In this document: positions 33,149 to 41,951 of the stretch, one piece after another
Layout of the letters: the number at the start of each line of letters is the position of its first letter
How positions within the stretch are numbered: position 1 is the stretch's first letter
Assembly (NCBI GenBank): GCA_002069785.1
Contig: MWCA01000051.1
Location: forward strand, 1 to 43,547
Reading direction: 5' to 3'
Length of the DNA: 43,547 nucleotides
Origin: Lentisphaerae bacterium ADurb.Bin242
Lineage (GTDB): Bacteria > Verrucomicrobiota > Lentisphaeria > Victivallales > UBA1829
Position numbers and translations under genes: made by a program
The notes under the pieces: generated by a model
What the model saw: only the letters and a program-made list of their open reading frames with translations
Database searches by the model: none
Told to the model about the DNA's origin: nothing

Positions 33149-35509
33149 TTATGCCTCCTTTTCCGCAATTGTTTTCTTTCCGACCGGGCACGCCTGAAGA
33201 CAGCGTTCGACCACCGTGTCGATCTGATTCGCATAGTGGTATCCTTTGAGCTGGAGGGGATCTTTGCGCGTCCGGGCCTCCTCCACGGCTTTTTCATCCA
33301 GCTTTTCCGGAACAGGGCCTTTGCGGATAGTCCAGCCGATGTGGGAAACACCGCTTTCCGGACACATTCCGAGCGAACGGCTCCAGCGGCATTTATCTTC
33401 GTTTCTCCGGCATTGTTCCGCCCGGCCGTCCGGAAGCTCCACCGTTTCCGTTTCGTCCGCGGAAAGCGCCTTCATCGGGCATGCCGCAATGCATTTTCCG
33501 CATTTCGTGCAGAGCTTCCCGACTTTCGATTTCACAGGCTCCAGAATCGCCGTTGTCAGCACGAAAGAGAAACGGAGACGGGGCCCGGCTCCGTTTGTCA
33601 GCAGCAGTCCGCTCAACCCGATTTCACCCAGTCCGGCCGCCGCGGCCGCGGGCGCGTTCGCCCGGAGATCGGGATGTCCGAGCCGTGACCACGCAAACTC
33701 CCAGTAGGGGGCCAGATTCCGCTTCGGATCGACGGAAAAGTCGGCGACCGGAACCGCTTCAAATCCGGAACGGTTCAGCGCTTCGCAGAGGTCGTGCGCC
33801 GCCCACAGGGTTTCCCGGATCAACTGATATTGCGAAAAACTGTAGCTCATGGCGCATTCCGCCTCGTTGTCGGCGGCGAGCTCCACCATGCGCTCCGGCA
33901 TTTCCGCCGCCAGGACGACCACGCTTTTACAATCCGGCAGGAGCTTTTCCGGATCGGCGAGGCCCGGGAGATTTTTCAGCACGGAAACGGGAGCGGCCGC
34001 AATCCGGTCGATGGTGTCGCGGAACAGCGGATTCTCCGTCGAAAGGTCTTCCGGGGATGCGATTTTTATGGAAGAATTCAATGGTTCGTTGACCGTCGGC
34101 AGCGGAAAATCCGTGAAAAGGGAATTGGTGGATACCGGATTGTTTTTCCGTTCGACGTCACCGGCCGCCATCCCCGCGATGACAATGTTTTTTTTGTCGT
34201 TCCGGGCCCGTTCCGCGATGATGTCGAAGCATCCGGCGCCGCCGGTGGAAGTGGCGCGGGCGGGTCCCAGGACGTCCGCTTTCCATCCGGCGCGCTTGAC
34301 CGCCTCGTTGTTGGTTTCGGTCCAGTCCTGGGTCGCCTCCCACCCGAGATCGTCCAGGTACCGCGCAATGTCCATGGCCGCCATTCCGATCCGGACCTTG
34401 GTCGTGACGGAAAGAAACGCCCGGTTGTCTTTGGATTCCGGCGCGTCTCCGTATTCGGGAAGGGTCCGTCCCAGCGTGATCACATACGGGAAACGCTCCG
34501 TGAATTTTTCCACCGGGAAGCCTTTCACGAAGCTGGATACGGCTTCCGGAAACTCGTTTTTCTGAATACAGAGCCGGTTCGCGCCGCCCGCCCGCGCGAT
34601 CGCCCTGATTTTCTCCAGAACCGTTTCCGGGGTGACCTCCGCCCGGGGCTTTTTCCGGCGCGGCGCTTCGGTGTATTTTTTGTCCCAGTAACGTTTCGAT
34701 TTCGTCATGCAGAAGCGGAAACAGTTCCCGAACTCGCCGCCGGGACGCGGGATGCCGGAGCGGATGAGCTCGTACATCTTTTCCTCGTCGAGCTGTTCCG
34801 TGACCTCGCCCAGACGATCCATGTCCAGCGCGAACTGTTCTCCCCACAAACAGCGGAAGCGGTTCAATTTTGCGTAGCGGAATTCCTTTCCTTCGATGAG
34901 AATGCGGTCGTATCCGGGTTCAAGAAGCATTTCCCCGCGGTAGTTTTTCCCCGGACAATGTTTCTCGCACATGCGGCAGCGGTCGCAGAGCGGTTCGCCG
35001 GAGTAGAGGGGGTCCGGTTCGAGTTCGGCGGACGTGATCACCGAAACCAGACGGTTGCGGGGACCGTAAGCTGCGCTCAAAACCATGTTGTTCCAGCCGA
35101 ACCCGCCCAGTCCCGCCGCGACGAATGCATGGCGGTGGCTGAACGAGGCGGTGTTGGTTGTCGGGATGCTTTTGTACGGACGGTGCCGCCAGAAGCCCGT
35201 GCACGAAAATGGAATCGACGGGTATCCCGTTTTTTCCAGGAAATGCGTGAGACGCCAGGAAATAGTGTCCAGTTTCGGGATCATTCCGAGCTGAAACGGA
35301 CCGCTGTAATTGCTGTTCGGCAATCCGCCCCATTCCACCGATGCGTCCGGATGGTGGATCGAGATCGCAATCACGCTTTTGGCTTCCGGCAGATGCGCTT
35401 TCGGACTCAGCATCGCGGGCGCGTTGTCCCACCTCGACACCGGGGCGATTCCGACGAGGTCCGCCCCCAGTTCGCGCGCTTTTTCTTTGACGATTGCGGC
35501 AGGGATCAT
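33149..35509 (-). CDS. Tandem QueG/reductive dehalogenase-like Fe-S protein
   Basis: 786 residues made of two similar halves. The first opens with RELGADLVGIAPVSRW, has AKSVIAISIHHPD and AAGLGGFGWNNMVLS, and a 4Fe-4S site at Cys175, 178, 181, 185 (CDRCRMCEKHCP). The second half repeats this plan: DCKSVVVLAAEMPE, AAGLGEIGLSGLLLT and Cys667, 670, 673, 677 (CTKCGKCIAACP), with more Cys near the C-terminus (CLQACP). QueG-type enzymes are corrinoid reductases; their single copy is usually ~350-400 residues, so this is a double-length form. GGAGTC precedes the ATG at 35509. It is coupled to a Gfo/Idh/MocA gene. Substrate and cobalamin binding are not shown by sequence. Confidence 0.85.
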   Translation of the reverse strand: MIPAAIVKEKARELGADLVGIAPVSRWDNAPAMLSPKAHLPEAKSVIAISIHHPDASVEWGGLPNSNYSGPFQLGMIPKLDTISWRLTHFLEKTGYPSIPFSCTGFWRHRPYKSIPTTNTASFSHRHAFVAAGLGGFGWNNMVLSAAYGPRNRLVSVITSAELEPDPLYSGEPLCDRCRMCEKHCPGKNYRGEMLLEPGYDRILIEGKEFRYAKLNRFRCLWGEQFALDMDRLGEVTEQLDEEKMYELIRSGIPRPGGEFGNCFRFCMTKSKRYWDKKYTEAPRRKKPRAEVTPETVLEKIRAIARAGGANRLCIQKNEFPEAVSSFVKGFPVEKFTERFPYVITLGRTLPEYGDAPESKDNRAFLSVTTKVRIGMAAMDIARYLDDLGWEATQDWTETNNEAVKRAGWKADVLGPARATSTGGAGCFDIIAERARNDKKNIVIAGMAAGDVERKNNPVSTNSLFTDFPLPTVNEPLNSSIKIASPEDLSTENPLFRDTIDRIAAAPVSVLKNLPGLADPEKLLPDCKSVVVLAAEMPERMVELAADNEAECAMSYSFSQYQLIRETLWAAHDLCEALNRSGFEAVPVADFSVDPKRNLAPYWEFAWSRLGHPDLRANAPAAAAAGLGEIGLSGLLLTNGAGPRLRFSFVLTTAILEPVKSKVGKLCTKCGKCIAACPMKALSADETETVELPDGRAEQCRRNEDKCRWSRSLGMCPESGVSHIGWTIRKGPVPEKLDEKAVEEARTRKDPLQLKGYHYANQIDTVVERCLQACPVGKKTIAEKEA

Positions 35510-35520
35510 TGCAAGACTCC

Positions 35521-35573
35521 TTGATTGTTCTGGTTCGGATATAGTATACTTCAAAAAAGGAGTATATGAAATG
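35521..35573 (+). promoter_or_regulatory. Orphan promoter, ribosome binding site and start codon
   Basis: TTGATT (35521-35526), 18 bases, TATACT (35545-35550), AAGGAG ending at 35562, ATG at 35571. The codons that follow (MVKNDKKIALSITRKN) run only into the antisense of the heparinase-like gene and match no family. It looks like the front of a lost regulator divergent from the Fe-S gene. TATACT (35545) and AGTATA (35561) also form a 6-base inverted repeat. Confidence 0.4.
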
Positions 35574-35705
35574 GTAAAAAATGACAAAAAAATAGCATTA
35601 TCGATCACAAGGAAGAATATCCGCCTTCTCTGCCGCACGACAAAAGAAGACGGATGTTCCGATGGCGGAAAAAGGATCGGGTTCAATCGCCTTGGTTCAA
35701 GGGAC

Positions 35706-38700
35706 TCAGGGAACGAATCCGGACTGGTTCAGTATCCGGGTGGAAAGAGGCTTGGACACCTGTTCTTTTCCGCCGGAATCCGTGATCCGGATATTGCCGC
35801 CGGTTTTTCCCGTTTTGCGGAAAGTGACGGTGACTTTTTTACCGTCCGGCGTATCGAAAGAAGCGGTGGCCGTTTGCGAATCCTGTGTACAGCGGACATT
35901 GGATATGGCGCGGTCGCCCACGTCGATCACGTTCAGGAAACAATCGGATGCGGAAGGAATTTTCGGGGAGACCTGAATGCGCCATTTTCCGGCGTAAACG
36001 GCCTTCTTCTTCATTTCAGGATAGATGTCCCAGTTGACTTTTTCCCCCATGAATTCCTTGCCGGGGCCGCCGATCTTTTTGATGACCGCGTTTTCAGGGA
36101 GAAGCGTATGACAGCGGAGGGTTCCGCCTTCTCCGGAGGAAGCCGTTGTGAGATTTCCTTTGACTTCGGGTTCATTCAGGAAATGGAGAAGCCAGTCTTT
36201 GCGGAATTCCTTCTTCACCGATTCCACCCGGTCGAAAACGAGGAAGACATCCGGCTGGATGTGGAGGAATTGACGGACGAAGCTCCGGCATTTTTCGGGG
36301 CTGTAGGTGTCGGTGGCGTCGCCGGCCGCATAGGAATAATACGGGTTGGTCGAGAAGGCCAGACAGCATCCTCCGATGCGCTTGTTCTGTCCGCCTTCGG
36401 GATGTCCGGCATACGGCTCCATGGCTTTTATGATCTTCATGATCTCCGGATTGTTCATCCATCGGTAATCATTTTTTCTCTGATTAAAGAAATCCTTGTC
36501 GTCCTGGAAGAATTCGGAGGGATCGTGGATCAGGACCGTATTGTGGGCGAGAGACATGGAAGAATATTTGGCCGGCCAGCTGTCGTCGCGGTAGCCGGAG
36601 TCGATTGCCAGGTACCCTTTTTTGAAAATGGTGAAGTGATTTTCATCTCCGCGGGTTTTGTGGGAGACCACCCTGCTGCCTGTGTTGAAGAGCGCGTATG
36701 CATCGTCTTTCCCGGTTCCGCTGCGCATGAAAATCAGGCCGCCGCTGGGGAAATGACGTGCTTTCGTTGTCTGTTTTGGAGTCTCTGGAACCTGAATGTC
36801 GGCGACGTCATAGGCAAGAAACCGGCGGAAATATCCCCACGCATATTTGTGTGCGCGTTTGCCTCCGTTCATGTAGAGTCCTTTGTAACGGTCTTCCCGA
36901 AAGGCGTCGCTGAAGGAGGGCGACGGCAGAGATTGTTTCACGATCTGCGCGGTATGGATGCACTCTTCCGGATATTGTTTGCTGTAGACGGCGAGGATCG
37001 TGAGAAGATGGCTGGTGATGTCGTGCAGAGCCATTGTCGTTCTTGGATTGTCGCCCATGCCGAATTCGCGGTATTGAACATTTCCTTTTCCGGGAAGGAT
37101 ATTCCATTGCCACCATTCGGCAAAATAGAGGAGATGATTCAGCTTCGGAAGAACCGGCTGTTTCAGCGCCCCGCGCAAGGCATAGAGGAAGTCGTAACTG
37201 GCCCACGGATATTGTCCGGCGGAGTATCCCATGCAAGTGGACCCGAGGAGGCCGTCGTCATCCGAAAGGGTTTCGCGGTAGTCGAGCATGCTCACATACC
37301 GTTTTGCGCCCGATTCCAGCATTTTTGCCGCCTCGGCGTCGCAGAGGCCGTCCTTGTATGCGGCAAGGCCCATGAAGAATTCGGTATTGACGTCCCCGTA
37401 AAATCCGCTCTGCCAGCCGGCGCCGCCGTTGACGCCCGCATAGGGGCCGTACCAGCCGTGGTTCACATACGTTTTGTTGATGCGGAAGAACTCGGTGATG
37501 TAGTCTTTCCGCTGTTTCGGCGTGAGCGTATCATAAATCCAGTCGTACGTGGCCATATCCTGGATACGCCCGATTCCGTACCAGCTGATGGCGGTGCGTT
37601 TCTCCATGCACGCGCGATAGGCGTCCAGCGAATGATTCAGGAATTCCCACGCTTTCCGGGCATATTTTTTATCATTTGTGAGTAGATAGGCGAGTGCGCA
37701 TGCGGATGCCTCGTCGCTCCAGTCCAGCGGGACTTCCACCTCCACGGATTTATAGGGGAATTTCTCTCCGACGAATCCGCGCGCCTTGCGCGTAAAGGAA
37801 GGATCATACTGGAAGGAATCCGCGTTTTTCAGAAGATCGGCATACCCGATTTTCTCCGCCCACGCCCGGACTTTCGGAAGGGTGTCTTTGTTGAGGAAGA
37901 TTCGGGGATGCTCTTCCCGTATCCGGGACAGCCAGACTTTCACATCCGGCATTGTCCGAACGGTTTTGATTCCCGGATCATAGTCGAACGCGATGTATGT
38001 GAAGACCGGAAAAGGAAGTCCATCCGCCTCGGCTTTGACCAGAACCGTTCCGCCTTTCGTTTTCTCCTGGAAGAAGGAGACCACCTCCGGCCTGGCCGTC
38101 CAGACATTTTCGGCGGGGACTTCCTGCTTCAGGAACAGCTCCTTCTCGTTGTTGAGCCGGACCGGACGTCCTTTCGCGTAAAAAGTCAGACGTACATTTT
38201 CCAGTCTGCCGGGGGCTTTGAAAGTGAATTCAAGAACATCGTTGGGACCGAACTGCTTTTTCTCCGTAAAGGCGCGGGCCTCGATTTTCAGCAGATATTC
38301 CGGGTCCTTCACCATTTTCAGGTATTTGAACCGGAGGGAAGCATGAAGAAGGTCAAAACGCAGATAAACCACTCCGCCCGGCGGCAGTTTGCTGTTCTGA
38401 TAGGCGTCGATGACGAAATATCCGCCCTGTGCATTGGCTCCCTGTCCATAGACGGGCCCCTGATTCAGAAACCACGGACAGATGAACCAGCCGCCTTTCT
38501 GAAGGGTCGGGATCATCTCGAAAACGAGATAGGGGAATTTCGCGGAAACATCGACATATGCGCCTGTGCTCCCTTTTTTGTCCGGATCGGCCGGTTCCAT
38601 CGTAAAGCCTCCGTCTTTTTGCACTGTGAAGCGGACCGTATCGCCCGACCAGAGGGCTTTTTTCCCTTCCTGCTTCACCATGCCGTTTCCTGTCTCGATC

Positions 38701-38792
38701 CAGTTTGTATTGGGATCGGGTTTGCGCTCCATTGCACGACAGGGCAAAAGAGTCGAGATCAATGCTGTTGCCAACAGCGTTTTCTTTCTCAT
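35706..38792 (-). CDS. Secreted heparinase II/III-like polysaccharide lyase
   Basis: 1028 residues. The ATG at 38792 starts a signal peptide (MRKKTLLATALISTLLPCRA). After ~270 residues of beta-rich sequence comes a helical toroid: IGRIQDMATYDWIYDTLTPKQRKDY, NHGWYGPYAGVNGGAGWQSG. The C-terminal beta part has HKTRGDENHFTIFKKGYLAIDSG, the heparinase II/III signature in its DENH form. These enzymes cleave uronic-acid polysaccharides by elimination. GGAAGGA lies before the start; the open frame extends one codon pair to a TTG. It follows a prepilin-like gene after 58 bases. The glycan could be a host glycosaminoglycan; that is inference. Confidence 0.88.
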   Translation of the reverse strand: MRKKTLLATALISTLLPCRAMERKPDPNTNWIETGNGMVKQEGKKALWSGDTVRFTVQKDGGFTMEPADPDKKGSTGAYVDVSAKFPYLVFEMIPTLQKGGWFICPWFLNQGPVYGQGANAQGGYFVIDAYQNSKLPPGGVVYLRFDLLHASLRFKYLKMVKDPEYLLKIEARAFTEKKQFGPNDVLEFTFKAPGRLENVRLTFYAKGRPVRLNNEKELFLKQEVPAENVWTARPEVVSFFQEKTKGGTVLVKAEADGLPFPVFTYIAFDYDPGIKTVRTMPDVKVWLSRIREEHPRIFLNKDTLPKVRAWAEKIGYADLLKNADSFQYDPSFTRKARGFVGEKFPYKSVEVEVPLDWSDEASACALAYLLTNDKKYARKAWEFLNHSLDAYRACMEKRTAISWYGIGRIQDMATYDWIYDTLTPKQRKDYITEFFRINKTYVNHGWYGPYAGVNGGAGWQSGFYGDVNTEFFMGLAAYKDGLCDAEAAKMLESGAKRYVSMLDYRETLSDDDGLLGSTCMGYSAGQYPWASYDFLYALRGALKQPVLPKLNHLLYFAEWWQWNILPGKGNVQYREFGMGDNPRTTMALHDITSHLLTILAVYSKQYPEECIHTAQIVKQSLPSPSFSDAFREDRYKGLYMNGGKRAHKYAWGYFRRFLAYDVADIQVPETPKQTTKARHFPSGGLIFMRSGTGKDDAYALFNTGSRVVSHKTRGDENHFTIFKKGYLAIDSGYRDDSWPAKYSSMSLAHNTVLIHDPSEFFQDDKDFFNQRKNDYRWMNNPEIMKIIKAMEPYAGHPEGGQNKRIGGCCLAFSTNPYYSYAAGDATDTYSPEKCRSFVRQFLHIQPDVFLVFDRVESVKKEFRKDWLLHFLNEPEVKGNLTTASSGEGGTLRCHTLLPENAVIKKIGGPGKEFMGEKVNWDIYPEMKKKAVYAGKWRIQVSPKIPSASDCFLNVIDVGDRAISNVRCTQDSQTATASFDTPDGKKVTVTFRKTGKTGGNIRITDSGGKEQVSKPLSTRILNQSGFVP

Positions 38793-38850
38793 TTTCAAAA
38801 TCCTTCCTGTCTTTCACCTGATTTGTTGTTTTTCAGGTAAATTGCCGTCA

Positions 38851-39540
<690 letters not shown>

Positions 39541-39671
39541 GTTGACGGCTCCTTTTTCTGATGATTTGGAATATCTGAAAGAAGATGATGCGAACGGGGT
39601 TCTATAGCCGGAAAGGAGCGGATGTGAAACCGGAAGTTTTTTGCGGAAATCGTCATGGTTTTTCCTCTCTG

Positions 39672-40736
39672 TTAAAAACGCGGCATGAAGCGGGTTTTGA
39701 GTCCGAAGCGCATGAGTTCCTCGAACAGGATCAGGCCGAGGTCCACGATCTCGTCGTGAGTGAACGGGACATTGACCGCCCCGTGGGGGAATTCATAAAG
39801 CAGCGGCAGCGCGCCGGACGCCATGGAAAGAATGTCCTGAAGATAAAAATAGGAATGCCTGTTCAGATTCAGTTTCCCGTAGGGGCGCAGATGCGCGGCG
39901 AGATGCTTTGCCAGAACCGCTTCCGCGATCCGGATTGTCATGGCTTCCGCGGCGGCGGAATTGGTCATGTGCGGACCCGAAAAACCGGGGTCCGCCTCGC
40001 ACGCATGACAGGAAAGGATGCAGTCCGGCCGCTCCGTATGGGCCAGTGCGATCAGGGCGGCGGTTTCCGGCTGAACCGTCCCGAAAAAGTCGTCGTGCTG
40101 GCAGTTCACCCCGTTGTCGTTGAAATAGGCGCCTAGATGCCCGATCCTTTCAAGCGGGAGCGGGAGAGTTTCCTTGTGGGACGGATAGAGGCAGGGAGTT
40201 CCGTCCTTCCACATCCCGTGCGCATAATACTGGAATGTTGCCAGGGATTGCCCCACCATGCTGTCCGGCACATAGCGTTCGCGTCCGTCCGGCTGGGAAA
40301 GCGGGACGATCACCAGACGGTACTGTTCCGCCATCCCGGACAGTCCGGGCCATTTCTTTCCGCGCAGATCGCAGCCGTGTTCGATGATATGGATCAGGTT
40401 GATCAGCGCCGCCGTTCCCTCGACCTCGGCTCCGTGGATGGCGGAATAGATCAGGAGCGAAGGTTTTTTCTTCCGGTCCTGCTGAGAGAACAGTTCGGGT
40501 TTCCGGACGGCGTATGCGGAGGAAAAGCTGACGGTTTGCGGACCGGTTTCCTTTTCCCCGAATTCGTATGCGTAAACCGGGCGTTTCCCGGCGGAATGCC
40601 CGATGACGGACACCCGGCCGCGGGAGACATTTTTTTCAAGATAGCCGGTCACCGCTTTGTTGGAGGTGATCCAGAATCCGGGAACGGGGCTTGCTTTCAC
40701 ACCTTTGATATCATTGGTCAATAATGACTGGTTCAT
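39672..40736 (-). CDS. M14-family zinc carboxypeptidase-like protein
   Basis: 354 residues with no signal peptide. The zinc motif is His101-x-x-Glu104 ([10 protein letters not shown]), with a later His244 (LSCHACEAD) and a candidate catalytic Glu315 (LLYEFPHG). This is the layout of M14 peptidases and succinylglutamate desuccinylase-type amidohydrolases. [14 protein letters not shown] is the usual strand after the zinc site. Probably cytoplasmic, acting on small peptides or N-acyl amino acids. A near-consensus promoter drives it, and it diverges from a GntR-type regulator. Confidence 0.87.
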   Translation of the reverse strand: MNQSLLTNDIKGVKASPVPGFWITSNKAVTGYLEKNVSRGRVSVIGHSAGKRPVYAYEFGEKETGPQTVSFSSAYAVRKPELFSQQDRKKKPSLLIYSAIHGAEVEGTAALINLIHIIEHGCDLRGKKWPGLSGMAEQYRLVIVPLSQPDGRERYVPDSMVGQSLATFQYYAHGMWKDGTPCLYPSHKETLPLPLERIGHLGAYFNDNGVNCQHDDFFGTVQPETAALIALAHTERPDCILSCHACEADPGFSGPHMTNSAAAEAMTIRIAEAVLAKHLAAHLRPYGKLNLNRHSYFYLQDILSMASGALPLLYEFPHGAVNVPFTHDEIVDLGLILFEELMRFGLKTRFMPRF

Positions 40737-40777
40737 TATTTGTCTTTCCTGTCGTATGTTTTTGTGCCGTTGATTAT

Positions 40778-40806
40778 ATTATAAGTGTAAATATCAGTTG
40801 CGTCAA
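40778..40806 (-). promoter_or_regulatory. Promoter of the M14 gene
   Basis: Minus strand TTGACG (40806-40801), 17 bases, TATAAT (40783-40778). Its -35 is 28 bases from the -35 of the divergent regulator. Confidence 0.75.
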
Positions 40807-40834
40807 TAAGCTGAAAGAAAAAATTGTTTATTTA

Positions 40835-40863
40835 TTGACAGGGTTATTTTTTGGATGTATAGT
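40835..40863 (+). promoter_or_regulatory. Promoter of the GntR-type regulator gene
   Basis: TTGACA (40835-40840), 17 bases, TATAGT (40858-40863). Just before the start codon GGAAG-GAGCG-CTTCC (40877-40891) forms a hairpin that contains the Shine-Dalgarno GGAG. Confidence 0.75.
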
Positions 40864-40891
40864 AGGATGAAGAAAGGGAAGGAGCGCTTCC

Positions 40892-41932
40892 ATGAGCGGA
40901 CACAAGGAACAACAGCTGGTCGATTATCTGCTGGGCAAGATCGAATCGGGGGAGTATAAAACGGGCCGGCGCATTCCTTCGGAATACCGTCTGGCGGAAA
41001 AGTTCGGGGTGGACAAGGGAACGGCGAACCGCGCGGTTTCCGTGCTGGTCTCGCGCGGCTATCTGAAACGGCTGCGGGGCGCGGCGGGAACCATCCTGAT
41101 CCGGAACAGTGTTTTTCCTCTCCGGCATTTCGTTTATACCGGCGTCTTCCCGAGTATTCACTCCTTTTATGCAAAACTGCTGAATGGAATTCTGGACGCT
41201 TCCTACAATGAACATATCCTCCTGAGCGTTCTTCCCCTTCGGCTGGAAACCAACACGGTCCGTTTCGCGGAGGATGTTCACGCAATTCATCCGGATGCGA
41301 TTCTGATCGGCGGAAGCTCTCCCGCCTTCGATCTCCGCGACGTGCCGACGGTTTTCATGGACACCTATCCGTTCGCGGAAGGAGAACGCATCCGCACCGT
41401 GAACCCGGACAACGTCGAGGCGGGAAGAATGATGCTGGATCATCTTTACCGGCTCGGACACCGCCGGATCGGCTTCGTAAGGATCAACAACGGGATTTCC
41501 GTGGGGGCGGACCGTTTCAAGGGCGCTTCCGGCCGGGCCAGGGAACTGGGAATCCGCCTGGATCCCCTGAAACTTCTGGCTCCGTATCATCTGCCCGGAA
41601 GCAACTTTCAGTTCGGACATCTTCTGGATTCCGCCCGGAAGAAATACACCGCGATTCTCTTCGAGAACGACATCATCTGCGCCGGTTTCTGCGGATATTG
41701 CGCAGAGCACGGCGTCCGCATCCCGGAAGACCTTTCCGTTGCGGCGTTTCTCGTCAACAATGAGTTCCATCATTTCAGGCGGATCACGTCGATCGACAGT
41801 CATACCTACGAACTCGGTTCGTATGGCGTTTCCCAGGCGCTGAAACTGATCGGCGGAGAAAAAGACATCCCCGTGCAGGAGCTTCTGCCGGTCTCTCTTT
41901 TCGAAGGGGAAACCGTTTCCGGAATCGGATAG
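40892..41932 (+). CDS. GntR-type HTH fused to LacI-type sugar-binding domain (AraR-like)
   Basis: 346 residues. Residues ~5-75 are a winged HTH of the GntR type: LLGKIESGEYKTGRRIPSEYRLAEKFGVDKGTANRAVSVL, then GYLKRLRGAAGTIL. The rest is a LacI/PurR-type sensor: VFPSIHSFYAKLLNGILDAS, PTVFMDTYPFAEGERIRTV, MLDHLYRLGHRRIGFVR and RIPEDLSVAAFL. The same domain pair is known in AraR, the arabinose repressor, but the ligand here is unknown. AAGGAG precedes the ATG. It diverges from the M14 gene and converges with the heparinase-like gene 19 bases away. Confidence 0.92.
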   Translation: MSGHKEQQLVDYLLGKIESGEYKTGRRIPSEYRLAEKFGVDKGTANRAVSVLVSRGYLKRLRGAAGTILIRNSVFPLRHFVYTGVFPSIHSFYAKLLNGILDASYNEHILLSVLPLRLETNTVRFAEDVHAIHPDAILIGGSSPAFDLRDVPTVFMDTYPFAEGERIRTVNPDNVEAGRMMLDHLYRLGHRRIGFVRINNGISVGADRFKGASGRARELGIRLDPLKLLAPYHLPGSNFQFGHLLDSARKKYTAILFENDIICAGFCGYCAEHGVRIPEDLSVAAFLVNNEFHHFRRITSIDSHTYELGSYGVSQALKLIGGEKDIPVQELLPVSLFEGETVSGIG

Positions 41933-41951
41933 AAAAACTTCCGGGACGGGT

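Noticed and set aside
35310..37685. Very long plus-strand open frame opposite the heparinase-like and Fe-S genes
   Set aside because: No family motifs, and it is antisense to two clear genes. Long antisense frames are common here because of codon bias (also 2515-4020, 5285-7042, 9981-11621, 24349-26250).
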